A stretch of DNA of 64,000 nucleotides from an uncultured Vampirovibrio sp. (GCA_910583875.1 CAJTXT010000002.1:62001-126000); one strand, 5' to 3'; shown: positions 1-9,213, counted from the stretch's first letter. Numbers and translations: made by a program. The notes: generated by a model from the letters alone, not told the origin.

Positions 1-947
1 GTTACTTCATCATATTTTTCATCTATACCTTTTCGTACAAGGTAACCTAAATATGAAGGTATTGTATGATTAGCCGGAACATCAAAAGAAGGAAGAATGT
101 TTTCACCCATTTTTATAATTACATGGCATTTATCAGCAATGCGGGCAGTATTTTCTATTGCTTCTTCAAAGGTTTCGCTATCCAACCATTTAAATGCTTC
201 ACGTAATTCTTCAGGAGTTTTAACATAAAATTCATTGTTTGAAAATCTAAAACGATTTTCTTCTTCTTTTAATGCGTTTGTTTGTATACATAATAAGGTA
301 TCATGCCAAGAAGCATCGCTTTTCTTTAGATAGTGGCTGTCGTTTGTAATAACAAGCGGAATATCCATTTCCTTTGCTATTTTTATAAGTTCTGGATTAG
401 AACGTTTTTGTTCATCTAAACCGTGGTCTTGAATTTCAATATAATAATCATCTTTGAATAAATTTTTATACCATTTTGCGGTCTCTCTTGCGCTTTCTTT
501 TGTACCTTTTAATACTTCCTGAGCTAATTCGCCTTGGATACAAGCAGATAAGCATATAAGCCCTTCTGCGTGCTTTTCTAAAATTTCTTTATTTATACGA
601 GGTTTGTAATAGAATCCATCTATATGAGCTATACTTACAAGTTTTACAAGATTTTGATAACCTGTATTGTTTTTAGCTAATAAAACAAGATGGAATAGTT
701 CCCTGTTTGTTGCGTCTTTTTTTGTAATATCGCCGTGTAAAACATAAAACTCACAACCAATAATTGTTTTAAACTGCATATCTTTACCGAGTCGATATAA
801 TTCCATTGCACCATACATAACCCCGTGGTCTGTTATTGCAACAGCTTCAAAGTTATTTTCCTGCGCAAATTTAATGTATTGTTTATTGCGGATAGCTCCA
901 TCTAATAAACTGTATTCTGTATGCACATGCAAGGGAACATAACGCAT
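1..947 (-). CDS. dnaE: DNA polymerase III subunit alpha, N-terminal part (partial)
   Basis: This is the N-terminal 315 residues of the replicative polymerase catalytic subunit; the rest lies beyond base 1. Translating the minus strand from the ATG at 947 gives MRYVPLHVHTEYSLLDG, the classic start of the PHP domain, followed by AITDHGVMYGAMELY and TNDSHYL, the histidine/aspartate metal motifs of that domain. The PHP domain precedes the polymerase palm, so no catalytic palm aspartates are visible here. It lies 84 bp downstream of mtaB on the same strand with no clear terminator between, so co-transcription is possible. The family assignment is very secure; only the distinction between DnaE1 and a DnaE paralogue remains open. 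Confidence 0.95.
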   Translation of the reverse strand, partial: MRYVPLHVHTEYSLLDGAIRNKQYIKFAQENNFEAVAITDHGVMYGAMELYRLGKDMQFKTIIGCEFYVLHGDITKKDATNRELFHLVLLAKNNTGYQNLVKLVSIAHIDGFYYKPRINKEILEKHAEGLICLSACIQGELAQEVLKGTKESARETAKWYKNLFKDDYYIEIQDHGLDEQKRSNPELIKIAKEMDIPLVITNDSHYLKKSDASWHDTLLCIQTNALKEEENRFRFSNNEFYVKTPEELREAFKWLDSETFEEAIENTARIADKCHVIIKMGENILPSFDVPANHTIPSYLGYLVRKGIDEKYDEV

Positions 948-1031
948 TTATTTATCTCATTCCTCTATTCTCGACCCAAGTATATTATTATGTTAGCATG
1001 CTAAAAATTTTCATGTAAATTAATAATGTTG

Positions 1032-2324
1032 TTATGTAACGATTTTTGCAATCATCTTTTCATTTTGGTTTGAAAAATCTGAAATTATAATTTTTTGAAG
1101 TGTATCTTTGTATTTATCATCGGCATCAATTAGTACATTGATGTAATTTTTAGTTACGCCTTTTAAAAGTCCTGTTTTTTTATCGCGAATTTTTTCAATG
1201 ATAACTTCATTTTCTGTATTTAAATTTTTAATGAAAAAATGATTTAACTTAGTATCGGAAATTTTTTGAATAATTCCTACACGTCTTTTCTTTTCTTCGT
1301 TTGGAATTTGATTCTCCATTCTATCAGCAATAGTACCCTTTCTGCGAGAATATGGAAAAACATGAATTCTGCTCATTTCCATTTCTTCTAAATTTTTACG
1401 TGTAGTTTCAAAATCCTCTTCGGTTTCATTTGGAAATCCGACTATGATATCACTGCCTATAAAAACATTTGTAAATTTTGAATTAATATATTTTACAAGT
1501 TCTTTTATTTGTTCTGTACTATAGTGCCTGTTCATTGCTTTCAAGGTTTTATCGCATACAGATTGCAAAGAAAGATGAAAATGAGGACAAAATCTTTCTG
1601 ATGCAGAAAGAAAATCAATAAATTCTTTATTTAATTCTAACGGGTTTAAAGAGCCTAAACGGTATCTATTAATTTTAGTTTTTTCTATTTCTTCTAAAAG
1701 ATTTTGCAAGTTTTGTTTTTTCTCAAAATCTTCGCCCCACTGCCCAATATGAATACCTGTTAAAACTGTTTCATAGTAGCCTTCCTTCTCAAATAAATTA
1801 ATTTGTTCAATTATGTTGTTTATTGAGTTAGAACGATTTTTCCCCCTTGCAAAAGGAATTGTACAATATGTGCATCTGTTGTTGCAGCCGTCTTGAATTT
1901 TTACAGATGCACGTGTTCTGTGTGTTTGATGAAGTTTTTCGTATCTAAATTTATCATGGCTGAAGATATCAGATACACAGAAGTTTTTTTCATTTTTCAA
2001 TATTTCTGCTATATCATTTTTTTCGTGATTTCCTATTACAAAATCAGCAAATCCTTCTTTTAACAAAGTGTCTTTTTCAAGCTGAGCCATGCAACCTGTT
2101 ACTACAGTTTTTATTTGCGGATTTTCTCTTTTTGCTCTTCTTAAAAATGAGAGATTTTTGCTGTCAGCAATTTGTGTTACAGAGCAAGAGTTTAAAATAT
2201 AATAATCTGCTTCCAACATATTATTTATTTCAAGGTATCCGTTTTTTGTAAGAATTTCTGCTATTAATGCTGATTCAACCTGATTTGTTTTGCAGCCTAA
2301 AGTTTTAATAATAAATTTTTTCAT
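1032..2324 (-). CDS. mtaB: tRNA t6A37 methylthiotransferase (radical SAM, MtaB type)
   Basis: MtaB adds a methylthio group to N6-threonylcarbamoyladenosine 37 of tRNAs that read ANN codons. The 430-residue protein has the family order. The N-terminal UPF0004 domain carries three cluster cysteines (C11 in TLGCKTNQ, C47 in NSCSVT, C78 in TGCMAQ). The radical SAM motif CNNRCTYC follows (C147, C151, C154), then a C-terminal TRAM-like segment. The TLGCKTNQVES start is typical of MtaB rather than MiaB or RimO. It follows the metallopeptidase gene by 27 bp on the same strand and precedes dnaE. Length and motifs are complete, so it should be active. Confidence 0.93.
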   Translation of the reverse strand: MKKFIIKTLGCKTNQVESALIAEILTKNGYLEINNMLEADYYILNSCSVTQIADSKNLSFLRRAKRENPQIKTVVTGCMAQLEKDTLLKEGFADFVIGNHEKNDIAEILKNEKNFCVSDIFSHDKFRYEKLHQTHRTRASVKIQDGCNNRCTYCTIPFARGKNRSNSINNIIEQINLFEKEGYYETVLTGIHIGQWGEDFEKKQNLQNLLEEIEKTKINRYRLGSLNPLELNKEFIDFLSASERFCPHFHLSLQSVCDKTLKAMNRHYSTEQIKELVKYINSKFTNVFIGSDIIVGFPNETEEDFETTRKNLEEMEMSRIHVFPYSRRKGTIADRMENQIPNEEKKRRVGIIQKISDTKLNHFFIKNLNTENEVIIEKIRDKKTGLLKGVTKNYINVLIDADDKYKDTLQKIIISDFSNQNEKMIAKIVT

Positions 2325-2351
2325 AACTATTATTATAAGTTAAACATATAC

Positions 2352-4658
2352 TTATGTAAGTATGCTTTCTTTTGATGTTTTTTCAAGTAATTCAGCAGCT
2401 TTTGCAATAGTTCTTGGAAAATTTCTTACTAAAAATTGAGATCTTGTATTTAATTTATTATGCGCAGTTCCATAATTACTTAAAATTATATTTGATTCTG
2501 CAAAAAATTCACTTATGCCTGTTGAACCATTCAAATCAGCTCTTGGCGAGAAATATTGAACAAATTCTTGTTCATTAAATGGAACAGTATTTAAAAATTT
2601 ATTCATTTCTTCTGTGTATGTATCAAGAAATTCCTTATTTGAAAAGATTTTTTCATTTTCGTATGATTTAAAATGTCCGGTTTCATGCATAATAACGTTT
2701 AAATTAGAACCGGAATTCAAAATTCCTGCATATCCGTCAGCAACAGCATCTTCATCATCACAAAAAGCCCATTGTTCTATATTATTTGATAATGTATAAA
2801 GTGTATCTGCATGTAAGTTCTTTATCAAATTCCATATTACGTCTGTTGAATATTTTGATATTTTTGATTTAAAATCTATAACTTTTTCTGTGTTCCCGTC
2901 TGATATAGTTACTTCTTTTGTTTCATCATCATATTTTAAAGTATATTCAACTCCGTTAATTTTATTTACTACACTTCCATCTGCATTACGTATATATTCC
3001 CTTTTAATATCCATTAATACATCATTTTTATCTAAAATTTTATATGAATAACTACTGTAAATAACGTTTCCATTATCATCTTTTTTCTCTTGATAATTCC
3101 TATTTGTAAGAACATTCTCAGTTTTAAAATTTTCTTCATAAAGAATTGTGCCATCCGGCATCTCTATTACTTTAGAAAGAGTTGTTCCTTTATTTTTAAC
3201 AGAATCTTCAATATCAAAATCAACAGAACCTTCTATAGAACCATTATCTGTCTTAAAATCGTTTATATCGTAATATGTTGATTCAAATGCTCCTTTTAAT
3301 TTTTCAGAAGCCTTTGTATGAATAACCCCGGTTACACTATGATTTTTCGAATCTTGAATTATTTGGCTCATTTCCCTTATTTCGCCAAATTTATCATATT
3401 TTAGTCTGAATACATCAGATTGACCTTTTAGTATAGAAGAGGTTGAATGGTTTTTGTATTCTTCTGTTCTACTTACCGTAGAATTACCATCTTCATCAAA
3501 AGTTTTAACAAAGGTTATTTGTGTTCCATTGTCACATCTTATTTCTTTTGAAAAAATAACTTCTGATATCCTGCTATCTTGCTTTTTTATAAGATTTACG
3601 TCGTACTCTTCTGAATATAATTCTCTCATTTTAGGATTTAGTTTTGCGAGTTTTTTAAATTCTTGTAATTCATGATTATCAAGTAATGACAGTGAAAATG
3701 CTAAACTTCGGCTAAAACCGTTTTCTCTATATTCAAAATATTCCGGTCTTTCTAATTCACCATTTTCTATATCAATAATATCTGATATGTATTCAGGCAA
3801 AACACCTTCTTTAAATAGTTGTATGGCTTTGCTATATTTATCTTCAGTAAACATTGCAAATTCTTTTATATTTTCATCACCAATGTTCATTGCTATTAAT
3901 TCATCAAGTCTTAATGAGTTATCTTCATCAAGTTCAGAAATTCCTATTATTTCATCTTCACTAATTCCTTTATTATGTAAATTAATGCATTTTTCTCTTT
4001 GTTCCGGGCTCATTTTGGCAAGTCTAAACGCAATTTCAGCACAAAAATTCTGACTCATAAGCTGTTGCATACAATCTTGTTCATTTTGATTTAATTTCGC
4101 TAAATATGCAGCTGTCTTTGGTGTTAACCCTTTTTGCATTAATTGAAAGGCTTTTTCTCTTTCTGATGAGCTTAATTTTATAAATAAATTAATGTTTTCT
4201 ATAGTTAATCCGTTATTTTTAAATTCGATAACTTTTTTATAGTCGTCTTCTTCAAGATTTGCTAAATCGTGAAGTTTTTCGGTCAGTATATTTTGACCTA
4301 CTAAATCTAATGCTTGCTCATATCTTTTACCTTCCAGTAAAGATACATCATGGATGCATTCTTCATATACACCGCTTTTTAGTAATTCTAAAGATTTTTT
4401 GTATCGTTCATCATTATATTGTGCAATATTTTGCGCAATATATCCGGAAACACCAAGATGTTCAAGTCTTTTTGTTCTAAAAAAAGATTTTAATATTTGT
4501 AATTTAGATTTAGCTTTTGGTTCTTTTTTCTCATTTTCATTTGTACCTTGATTAGTACTAGACGTAAAAGAATCAGAAGGATGATTGTTTAATGGATTTA
4601 ATTTATATTGTCCGCTGCTAAATGATGTTTTTACAGGTATATTTGATATAATTCTCAT
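2352..4658 (-). CDS. Large repeat protein with C-terminal lethal-factor-like zinc metallopeptidase domain
   Basis: This 768-residue protein has three parts. Residues about 75-310 are degenerate helical repeats of 18-34 residues (patterns like KAxxLxxxGL). Residues about 360-600 are beta-rich strand repeats (FDEDGN, YDKFGEI, KKDDNGNVI). The C-terminal domain has HETGH at 658-662 followed by SEFFAES (E717, E721). HExxH plus a distal glutamate in an EFFAE context is the arrangement of the anthrax lethal factor (ATLF/M34) zinc peptidases. No signal peptide or membrane segment is seen; the N-terminus carries TSFSSGQY, like the SFxG motif of other proteins here. No clear ribosome-binding site precedes the ATG, but a 7-bp hairpin (4662-4680) does. 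Substrate and secretion route are unknown. Confidence 0.6.
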   Translation of the reverse strand: MRIISNIPVKTSFSSGQYKLNPLNNHPSDSFTSSTNQGTNENEKKEPKAKSKLQILKSFFRTKRLEHLGVSGYIAQNIAQYNDERYKKSLELLKSGVYEECIHDVSLLEGKRYEQALDLVGQNILTEKLHDLANLEEDDYKKVIEFKNNGLTIENINLFIKLSSSEREKAFQLMQKGLTPKTAAYLAKLNQNEQDCMQQLMSQNFCAEIAFRLAKMSPEQREKCINLHNKGISEDEIIGISELDEDNSLRLDELIAMNIGDENIKEFAMFTEDKYSKAIQLFKEGVLPEYISDIIDIENGELERPEYFEYRENGFSRSLAFSLSLLDNHELQEFKKLAKLNPKMRELYSEEYDVNLIKKQDSRISEVIFSKEIRCDNGTQITFVKTFDEDGNSTVSRTEEYKNHSTSSILKGQSDVFRLKYDKFGEIREMSQIIQDSKNHSVTGVIHTKASEKLKGAFESTYYDINDFKTDNGSIEGSVDFDIEDSVKNKGTTLSKVIEMPDGTILYEENFKTENVLTNRNYQEKKDDNGNVIYSSYSYKILDKNDVLMDIKREYIRNADGSVVNKINGVEYTLKYDDETKEVTISDGNTEKVIDFKSKISKYSTDVIWNLIKNLHADTLYTLSNNIEQWAFCDDEDAVADGYAGILNSGSNLNVIMHETGHFKSYENEKIFSNKEFLDTYTEEMNKFLNTVPFNEQEFVQYFSPRADLNGSTGISEFFAESNIILSNYGTAHNKLNTRSQFLVRNFPRTIAKAAELLEKTSKESILT

Positions 4659-4693
4659 GTTTTTTAGAAAAACTCTAAAATAAAAAATTTGCT

Positions 4694-4909
4694 AAAAAAT
4701 GCAAAAAAAATGTTTGCACGTATTGCAAACATCAAATAAACACGAGGATATTAAGAGAGAGAGTAAAAAAAATTGTTTTGTTAATCATACTGCCTAAAAT
4801 GGCTGATTAAGAAGTGTATAGAGTTCCCTTAACAGTGCCTCTTATGTTTTTTTGTAAAGTAGAGAATTAACTCCTTTCTTTTTGTTTTCTGTCTACTCTT
4901 ATATAAAGT
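4694..4909 (-). ncRNA. Candidate structured RNA or leader element, copy 1 of 2
   Basis: This 216-bp element recurs at 4980-5195 with only two clear mismatches. Read on the minus strand it ends in a perfect 8-bp hairpin (ATGTTTGC/GCAAACAT, 7-nt loop) plus a T run, an intrinsic terminator. Its interior folds well by eye: a 7-bp stem (TTAATCA/TGATTAA) enclosing GCC/GGC, a self-complementary GAGTTAACTC, and 5' and 3' ends that pair (ATATAAGAG with CTCTTAATAT). No open reading frame fits. It could be a small RNA gene, or a terminating leader for the metallopeptidase gene whose ATG lies only about 45 bp beyond the hairpin. I do not recognise a known RNA family. Confidence 0.45.
4703..4732 (-). terminator. 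Intrinsic terminator of RNA copy 1
   Basis: The 8-bp stem at 4710-4717/4725-4732 is followed, on the minus strand, by eight consecutive T residues (4703-4710). It ends the first repeat copy, and it sits directly upstream of the metallopeptidase start codon at 4658, leaving little space for a separate promoter. Confidence 0.6.
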
Positions 4910-4979
4910 TTTTCTTTGTAAAGAAATTGTCTTTTTATGTTTATTTTGCTTAATAAATCTTAATGTTTAGTGTTTGTAA

Positions 4980-5195
4980 AAAAAATGCAAAAAAAATGTT
5001 TGCACGTATTGCAAACATCAAATAAACACGAGGATATTAAGAGAGAGAGTAAAAAAAATTGTTTTGTTAATCATACTGCCTAAAATGGCTGATTAAGAAG
5101 TGTATAGAGTTCCCTTAACAGTGCCTCTTATGTTTTTTTGTGAAGTAGAGAGTTAACTCCTTTCTTTTTGTTTTCTGTCTACTCTTATATAAAGT
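4980..5195 (-). ncRNA. Candidate structured RNA or leader element, copy 2 of 2
   Basis: Near-identical second copy of the 4694-4909 element at an offset of exactly 286 bp, including the terminator hairpin (4996-5018) and T run. The 70 bp between the copies is not duplicated. Both copies begin on the minus strand with ACTTTATATAAGAG, which could hold a -10 box, though no good -35 box is seen. Conservation of both ends and of the hairpin argues that the copy is a functional unit. The gltB1 promoter lies on the other strand just to the right. Confidence 0.45.
4989..5018 (-). terminator. Intrinsic terminator of RNA copy 2
   Basis: Same hairpin as at 4703-4732, shifted by 286 bp, with a T run on the minus strand at 4989-4996. 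Confidence 0.6.
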
Positions 5196-5256
5196 AATTT
5201 GCTAAAAAAAAATTGCCTTTTTTTTCAAAAAAAAAATTAAGATTATATAAAGATGA

Positions 5257-5286
5257 TTGACAGACAAGTGTTTGCGGGAATAAAAT
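5257..5286 (+). promoter_or_regulatory. Sigma-70-type promoter of the glutamate synthase operon
   Basis: TTGACA (5257-5262), an 18-bp spacer and TAAAAT (5281-5286). The predicted start of transcription falls near 5293, only a few bases before the gltB1 ATG at 5296, so the mRNA would be almost leaderless. Confidence 0.55.
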
Positions 5287-5295
5287 AATTTTGTT

Positions 5296-6402
5296 ATGTG
5301 CAGAATTGGTTCAGTCAAATCAAAAAAATATTTACACCCTTCAATAGCCTTAAAATTAATGAGATCGCAGCAAAAAGGACATGATAATTCCGGTTTCGCC
5401 TTCGTAATGCAGGATTTAGGCGGGATTTTTGGTGCTCATAAAGATTTACCAATATTATCAATGGCAGCTACGGTAGAAGGGACAAGACGTGCAGAAGATA
5501 TTTTGCATGACCTTGGATTTACCCGTGTTCTTCAATGGGCTCCTGAGATTAATCATCAAAAAGGTTTGAAAATAGAACCAATGCCTAACTATATTTTTGA
5601 AACTTTTCAATATCCCAAAAGTCACAAGTATGCTACAAAAGAGGAAAAAGAAGAACTTTTAATTGATACAGCCTTACTTTTAAGACGAGAATTAGAAAAA
5701 GATAATTCTGGTTTTATGTATTCCTTTTGGCCGGATGTTTTGACCTTGAAAGAAATTGGAAGCCCCCGTGATATAGGTACTTATTTTGGGCTTTGGGAAG
5801 AAAATGAAGATTTATGCGCAAAAATTATTACAGCACAATGCAGACAAAATACAAATTATGATATTGTTCGTTATGCTGCTCATCCTTTCTTTTTAGACGG
5901 CTATACCGTTTTAGCGAATGGTGAAAATACCTTCTTTGAAAAAAATAAAAATTATCAGCAATCTTTGTATAAAGGATATATTGGCTTTGAATCTGATTCT
6001 CAATGCTTCTTATATACGCTTCACTATACAAATAAAATATTAAATTGGCCTATACAGTATTTTAAGCATACTATTACACCTCTTACTTTTGAAGAAATTG
6101 AAAAAAGACCGGATAAAGATGTTCTGCTTAGAATAAAAGCTTCTTTATCTCATCTTGAAATAAATGGACCAAATACAATTCTTGGAGTTTTACCCGATGG
6201 TGAAATGATTTGCGTATGCGATTCTAAAAAATTAAGACCTGTTGTAATAGGCAGAGATGAAGATACTGTAATTATGACCTCAGAAGTAAACGGTATTAAC
6301 GATATTCTTCCAAATAGAGATATATCAAAAGATATTTACCCTAATGAAAAAGAAACAATAATAATTAAAAATGATTTGACGGTGGAAAGATGGCAACAAT
6401 AA
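5296..6402 (+). CDS. Glutamate synthase, class II glutamine amidotransferase subunit
   Basis: This 368-residue protein supplies the glutaminase half of glutamate synthase, releasing ammonia from glutamine. The N-terminus MCRIGSVKSKK places a cysteine at position 2, the N-terminal nucleophile of class II amidotransferases once Met is removed, which fixes this start. The motif GHDNSGFAF follows. No Shine-Dalgarno sequence lies at normal spacing and the promoter sits at 5257-5286, so translation may be leaderless. Its 3' end overlaps the next gene by 13 bp. The split into separate amidotransferase, synthase and GXGXG polypeptides is the archaeal/Thermotoga-type GltS arrangement rather than the single large bacterial GltB. 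Confidence 0.85.
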   Translation: MCRIGSVKSKKYLHPSIALKLMRSQQKGHDNSGFAFVMQDLGGIFGAHKDLPILSMAATVEGTRRAEDILHDLGFTRVLQWAPEINHQKGLKIEPMPNYIFETFQYPKSHKYATKEEKEELLIDTALLLRRELEKDNSGFMYSFWPDVLTLKEIGSPRDIGTYFGLWEENEDLCAKIITAQCRQNTNYDIVRYAAHPFFLDGYTVLANGENTFFEKNKNYQQSLYKGYIGFESDSQCFLYTLHYTNKILNWPIQYFKHTITPLTFEEIEKRPDKDVLLRIKASLSHLEINGPNTILGVLPDGEMICVCDSKKLRPVVIGRDEDTVIMTSEVNGINDILPNRDISKDIYPNEKETIIIKNDLTVERWQQ

Positions 6403-8018
6403 GTATAAATCAATTACATTTAGATGACCTGCCATGGATAATAGAATATGATGAATCAAAATGTATCCAATGCGGAAAATGTACAGCGGCATGTTCGTTT
6501 GGTGCAATAAAACCTGTTGTTGAAAAAAGAAGAAAACCGTCTAATGGATTACAAAAACCAAGTTTTGATAGAATACTTGTTATAAAGCAAAATGTTTCTT
6601 TCTCTCACCATTGCAGAGGCTGTGGCATGTGTTCAAGAGTATGCCCTAATGGTGCAATTAAAGCTATAAGAAATCCAAATGACAGGTATTCTGTTCGATA
6701 TAGAGCAGCTAAAGGAGATTCGTTAAAAAAAGGCGGTCGTTCCAACTTAAATACAGAAGGACGTACACTTGATAAAATAAAAATTGGTAGAATTTCACAA
6801 ATGACAGACCCTTCATTAGATGCGGCGCGTCATAAATTTGAATTGAGAACCCCATTTGGACGTATTTTATCTGCTGATAAATTAGATTTGCAAATGCATG
6901 ATGGAAAAATGGAACTATCAAAACAGCTTCCTCCAAACCGTTGGATTTATCCTATTATAATGGGTGATATGTCTATTGGTGCTATTTCTTGGCGTATGTG
7001 GGAAGCAATGGCAATTGCTACTGCGTATCTAAATGAAGTAATGGGAATTCCAGTCCGCATGTGTACAGGTGAAGGTGGTATACCTGTAAGACTTTTAAAA
7101 TCACGCTATGTAAAATATATGATTTTACAAATTGCTTCTGGTCATTTTGGCTGGAACAGAATTATACAAGCTATGCCTGATATGGTGGAAGATCCTGCTG
7201 GTATCTTGATAAAAATAGGTCAAGGTGCAAAACCCGGGGACGGCGGTCTTTTAATGGCTAGTAAGGTAGCACGTTATGTGCAGGAAATCCGTGGTGTTCC
7301 GCGTGCTGATTTATTAAGTCCTCCAACTCATCAAGGTTTATATTCAATAGAAGAATCTGTACAGAAGATGTTCTTATCAATGAATGCAGCCTTTAATTTT
7401 AGAGTGCCTGTAGCTATTAAAACGGCAGCTTCTGTTACGAGTGTTTCAGTTTATAATAATTTGCTTCGTGACCCTTATAATATTGTAGGCGGTTTCTTCT
7501 TAGATGGTTTGGCTGGTGGTACAGGTGCGGCTCATGAAATTTCCCTAAACCATACAGGACATCCTATAACTTCTAAAGTTAGAGACTGCTATTTAGCAGC
7601 AGTACACCAAGGCAGACAAGGTGAAATTCCATTATTTGCAGGTGGTGGACTAGGTCAAACAGGAAGTTTTGCTTCTGATGCTTTTAAATTAATTTGTTTA
7701 GGTGCAAACGGAGTATTTACAGGTAGATTGTTATTAGAAATTGCTGGCTGTGTCGGAAATGATGAAGGCAAATGTAATGCTTGTAATACAGGTTTATGTC
7801 CTGCGGGTTTAGCTACTCAAGATGTTTGTTTGACTAAACGTTTAGATATAGATGTAGCTGCACAAAATTTAGTTAATTACTTTATTGCAACTGATATGGA
7901 ATTGAAAAAACTAATGGGACCTGTTGGTAATTCAACATTGCCTATCGGTCGTTCAGATGCATTAATTACAGTAGATAAGAATGTTGCAGACAGGCTTAAT
8001 ATTCAATATGTATGTTAA
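6390..8018 (+). CDS. Glutamate synthase, FMN-binding synthase subunit with ferredoxin domain
   Basis: This 542-residue protein is the central synthase domain: a TIM barrel that binds FMN and a [3Fe-4S] cluster and aminates 2-oxoglutarate to glutamate. The N-terminus carries two [4Fe-4S] motifs (CIQCGKCTAAC and CRGCGMCSRVC, about residues 25-90). The core has KIGQGAKPGDGG and FLDGLAGGTGAAHEISLNHTG, and the [3Fe-4S] cysteines are in CNACNTGLCPAG. The start overlaps gltB1 by 13 bp, suggesting coupled translation. No GltD-type NADPH subunit is adjacent, so reduced ferredoxin is a plausible electron donor. Confidence 0.92.
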   Translation: MATISINQLHLDDLPWIIEYDESKCIQCGKCTAACSFGAIKPVVEKRRKPSNGLQKPSFDRILVIKQNVSFSHHCRGCGMCSRVCPNGAIKAIRNPNDRYSVRYRAAKGDSLKKGGRSNLNTEGRTLDKIKIGRISQMTDPSLDAARHKFELRTPFGRILSADKLDLQMHDGKMELSKQLPPNRWIYPIIMGDMSIGAISWRMWEAMAIATAYLNEVMGIPVRMCTGEGGIPVRLLKSRYVKYMILQIASGHFGWNRIIQAMPDMVEDPAGILIKIGQGAKPGDGGLLMASKVARYVQEIRGVPRADLLSPPTHQGLYSIEESVQKMFLSMNAAFNFRVPVAIKTAASVTSVSVYNNLLRDPYNIVGGFFLDGLAGGTGAAHEISLNHTGHPITSKVRDCYLAAVHQGRQGEIPLFAGGGLGQTGSFASDAFKLICLGANGVFTGRLLLEIAGCVGNDEGKCNACNTGLCPAGLATQDVCLTKRLDIDVAAQNLVNYFIATDMELKKLMGPVGNSTLPIGRSDALITVDKNVADRLNIQYVC

Positions 8019-8032
8019 TTATGGATGGATTT

Positions 8033-9109
8033 ATGAATAAAGAAGTATTTAAAATTGAAACATTAAAAGATAATAACAGGATGTCGACTCAAGTACTTCT
8101 ACAGCTTATTTCATCAAAAATAGAAGAAGGTTATACAAATTTTGAAATTGATGCTTGCGGTCAGCATAATATTGGCGGTTCTTCCTGGGCTAAAAATAGA
8201 GATGAAGAATTAGTTTTTAAATTAAAAAATCCCGGACAAAGAGTTGGTGCAATGGCATTAGAAGGAACTACAATTTATGTCGAAGGTTCGGCTCCTGCCG
8301 ATGTCGGCTGGTTAAATTCCGGTGCTAAAATAATCGTAGATGGTGATTGCGGTGATACAGCTTCTCACTGTGCAGCAGGAGGAAAAATATATGTTTCAGG
8401 TCGAGTTGGAACAAGAAGTGGTGCTTTGATGAAGCATGACCCTAAATTTGAAATTCCTGAATTTTGGGTTCTAAAAAATACCGGCTCATTTGGTTTTGAA
8501 TTTATGGGCGGCGGTATTGCTGTTATTTGCGGCTACGATTGTGATAATTTAACCTCTGTTTTAGGTTCTCGTTCTTGTGTAGGTATGGTTGGCGGTACAA
8601 TATATGTCCGCGGTCCTATTGAAGATATTGCTGATTGTGTTGATGTTCAAAACTTAAATGAAGAAGATATTGAATTTTTATCTTCCGGCATGAAGGATTT
8701 TTTAAGTTCAATAAAAAAAGATGCTTTATACTCTGAATTAACAAAATGGACTGAATGGAGAAAAATTGTTCCTTTATCATCAAATTCAAAAACTCCTAAA
8801 ATATCTGTTTCTGAATTTAGAAAAACACAGTGGGTAGAAGGTGGAATATTTGGTGATTTTATTCATGATGATTTGAAAGTTTATAACCTTCCAGATACTG
8901 GCGAAGGCAGAGTTCATATTCCCGAATGGAATCAAGAAAATTGTGTAAATTGTAAAATCTGTTTAAATAATTGTCCGCAAAGTGCAATTGTAGAAAATGA
9001 TAAAATATATTCTGCAACAGAAGATAAATGTATTGGCTGTGGTATATGTGAAGCTGTGTGTCCTAAAAAATGCTGGACAATGAAGTCTAATAGATGCGAA
9101 ATCTCCTAA
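8033..9109 (+). CDS. Glutamate synthase, GXGXG-domain subunit with C-terminal 2[4Fe-4S] ferredoxin
   Basis: This is the third glutamate synthase polypeptide. The GXGXG beta-helix domain (for example GQHNIGG, EGSAPADVGW, GGIAVICGYDC) normally channels ammonia between the two active sites. It is fused at the C-terminus to a bacterial ferredoxin domain (CVNCKICLNNCPQ and CIGCGICEAVCPKKC). The frame is open from 8012, but I prefer ATG 8033, which follows ATGGATGG and gives MNKEVFKIETLKD, 358 residues. The first possible start overlaps the synthase stop. Ferredoxin domains on two of the three subunits suggest an electron-transfer chain inside the complex. Confidence 0.85.
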   Translation: MNKEVFKIETLKDNNRMSTQVLLQLISSKIEEGYTNFEIDACGQHNIGGSSWAKNRDEELVFKLKNPGQRVGAMALEGTTIYVEGSAPADVGWLNSGAKIIVDGDCGDTASHCAAGGKIYVSGRVGTRSGALMKHDPKFEIPEFWVLKNTGSFGFEFMGGGIAVICGYDCDNLTSVLGSRSCVGMVGGTIYVRGPIEDIADCVDVQNLNEEDIEFLSSGMKDFLSSIKKDALYSELTKWTEWRKIVPLSSNSKTPKISVSEFRKTQWVEGGIFGDFIHDDLKVYNLPDTGEGRVHIPEWNQENCVNCKICLNNCPQSAIVENDKIYSATEDKCIGCGICEAVCPKKCWTMKSNRCEIS

Positions 9110-9152
9110 AAAATTTTGTTGTTACATGTTGTTACAAAAAATGAAAAAATTC

Positions 9153-9179
9153 TAAAGTTTATTTGTTTTTTGCCGATTT
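9153..9179 (+). promoter_or_regulatory. Sigma-28 (FliA)-type promoter
   Basis: TAAAGTTT (9153-9160), an 11-bp spacer and GCCGATTT (9172-9179). The FliA consensus is TAAAGTTT-N11-GCCGATAA, so only the last two bases differ. It lies about 35 bp upstream of the start at 9214. Confidence 0.75.
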
Positions 9180-9213
9180 CCTGTATATAAGTGGAAAAGT
9201 AAGGAGTATTGTT

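Noticed and set aside
4694-5195. Duplicated element considered as a T-box or known riboswitch
   Set aside because: No T-box AGGGUGG-type antiterminator bulge or other recognised consensus is present; left as an unnamed structured element.
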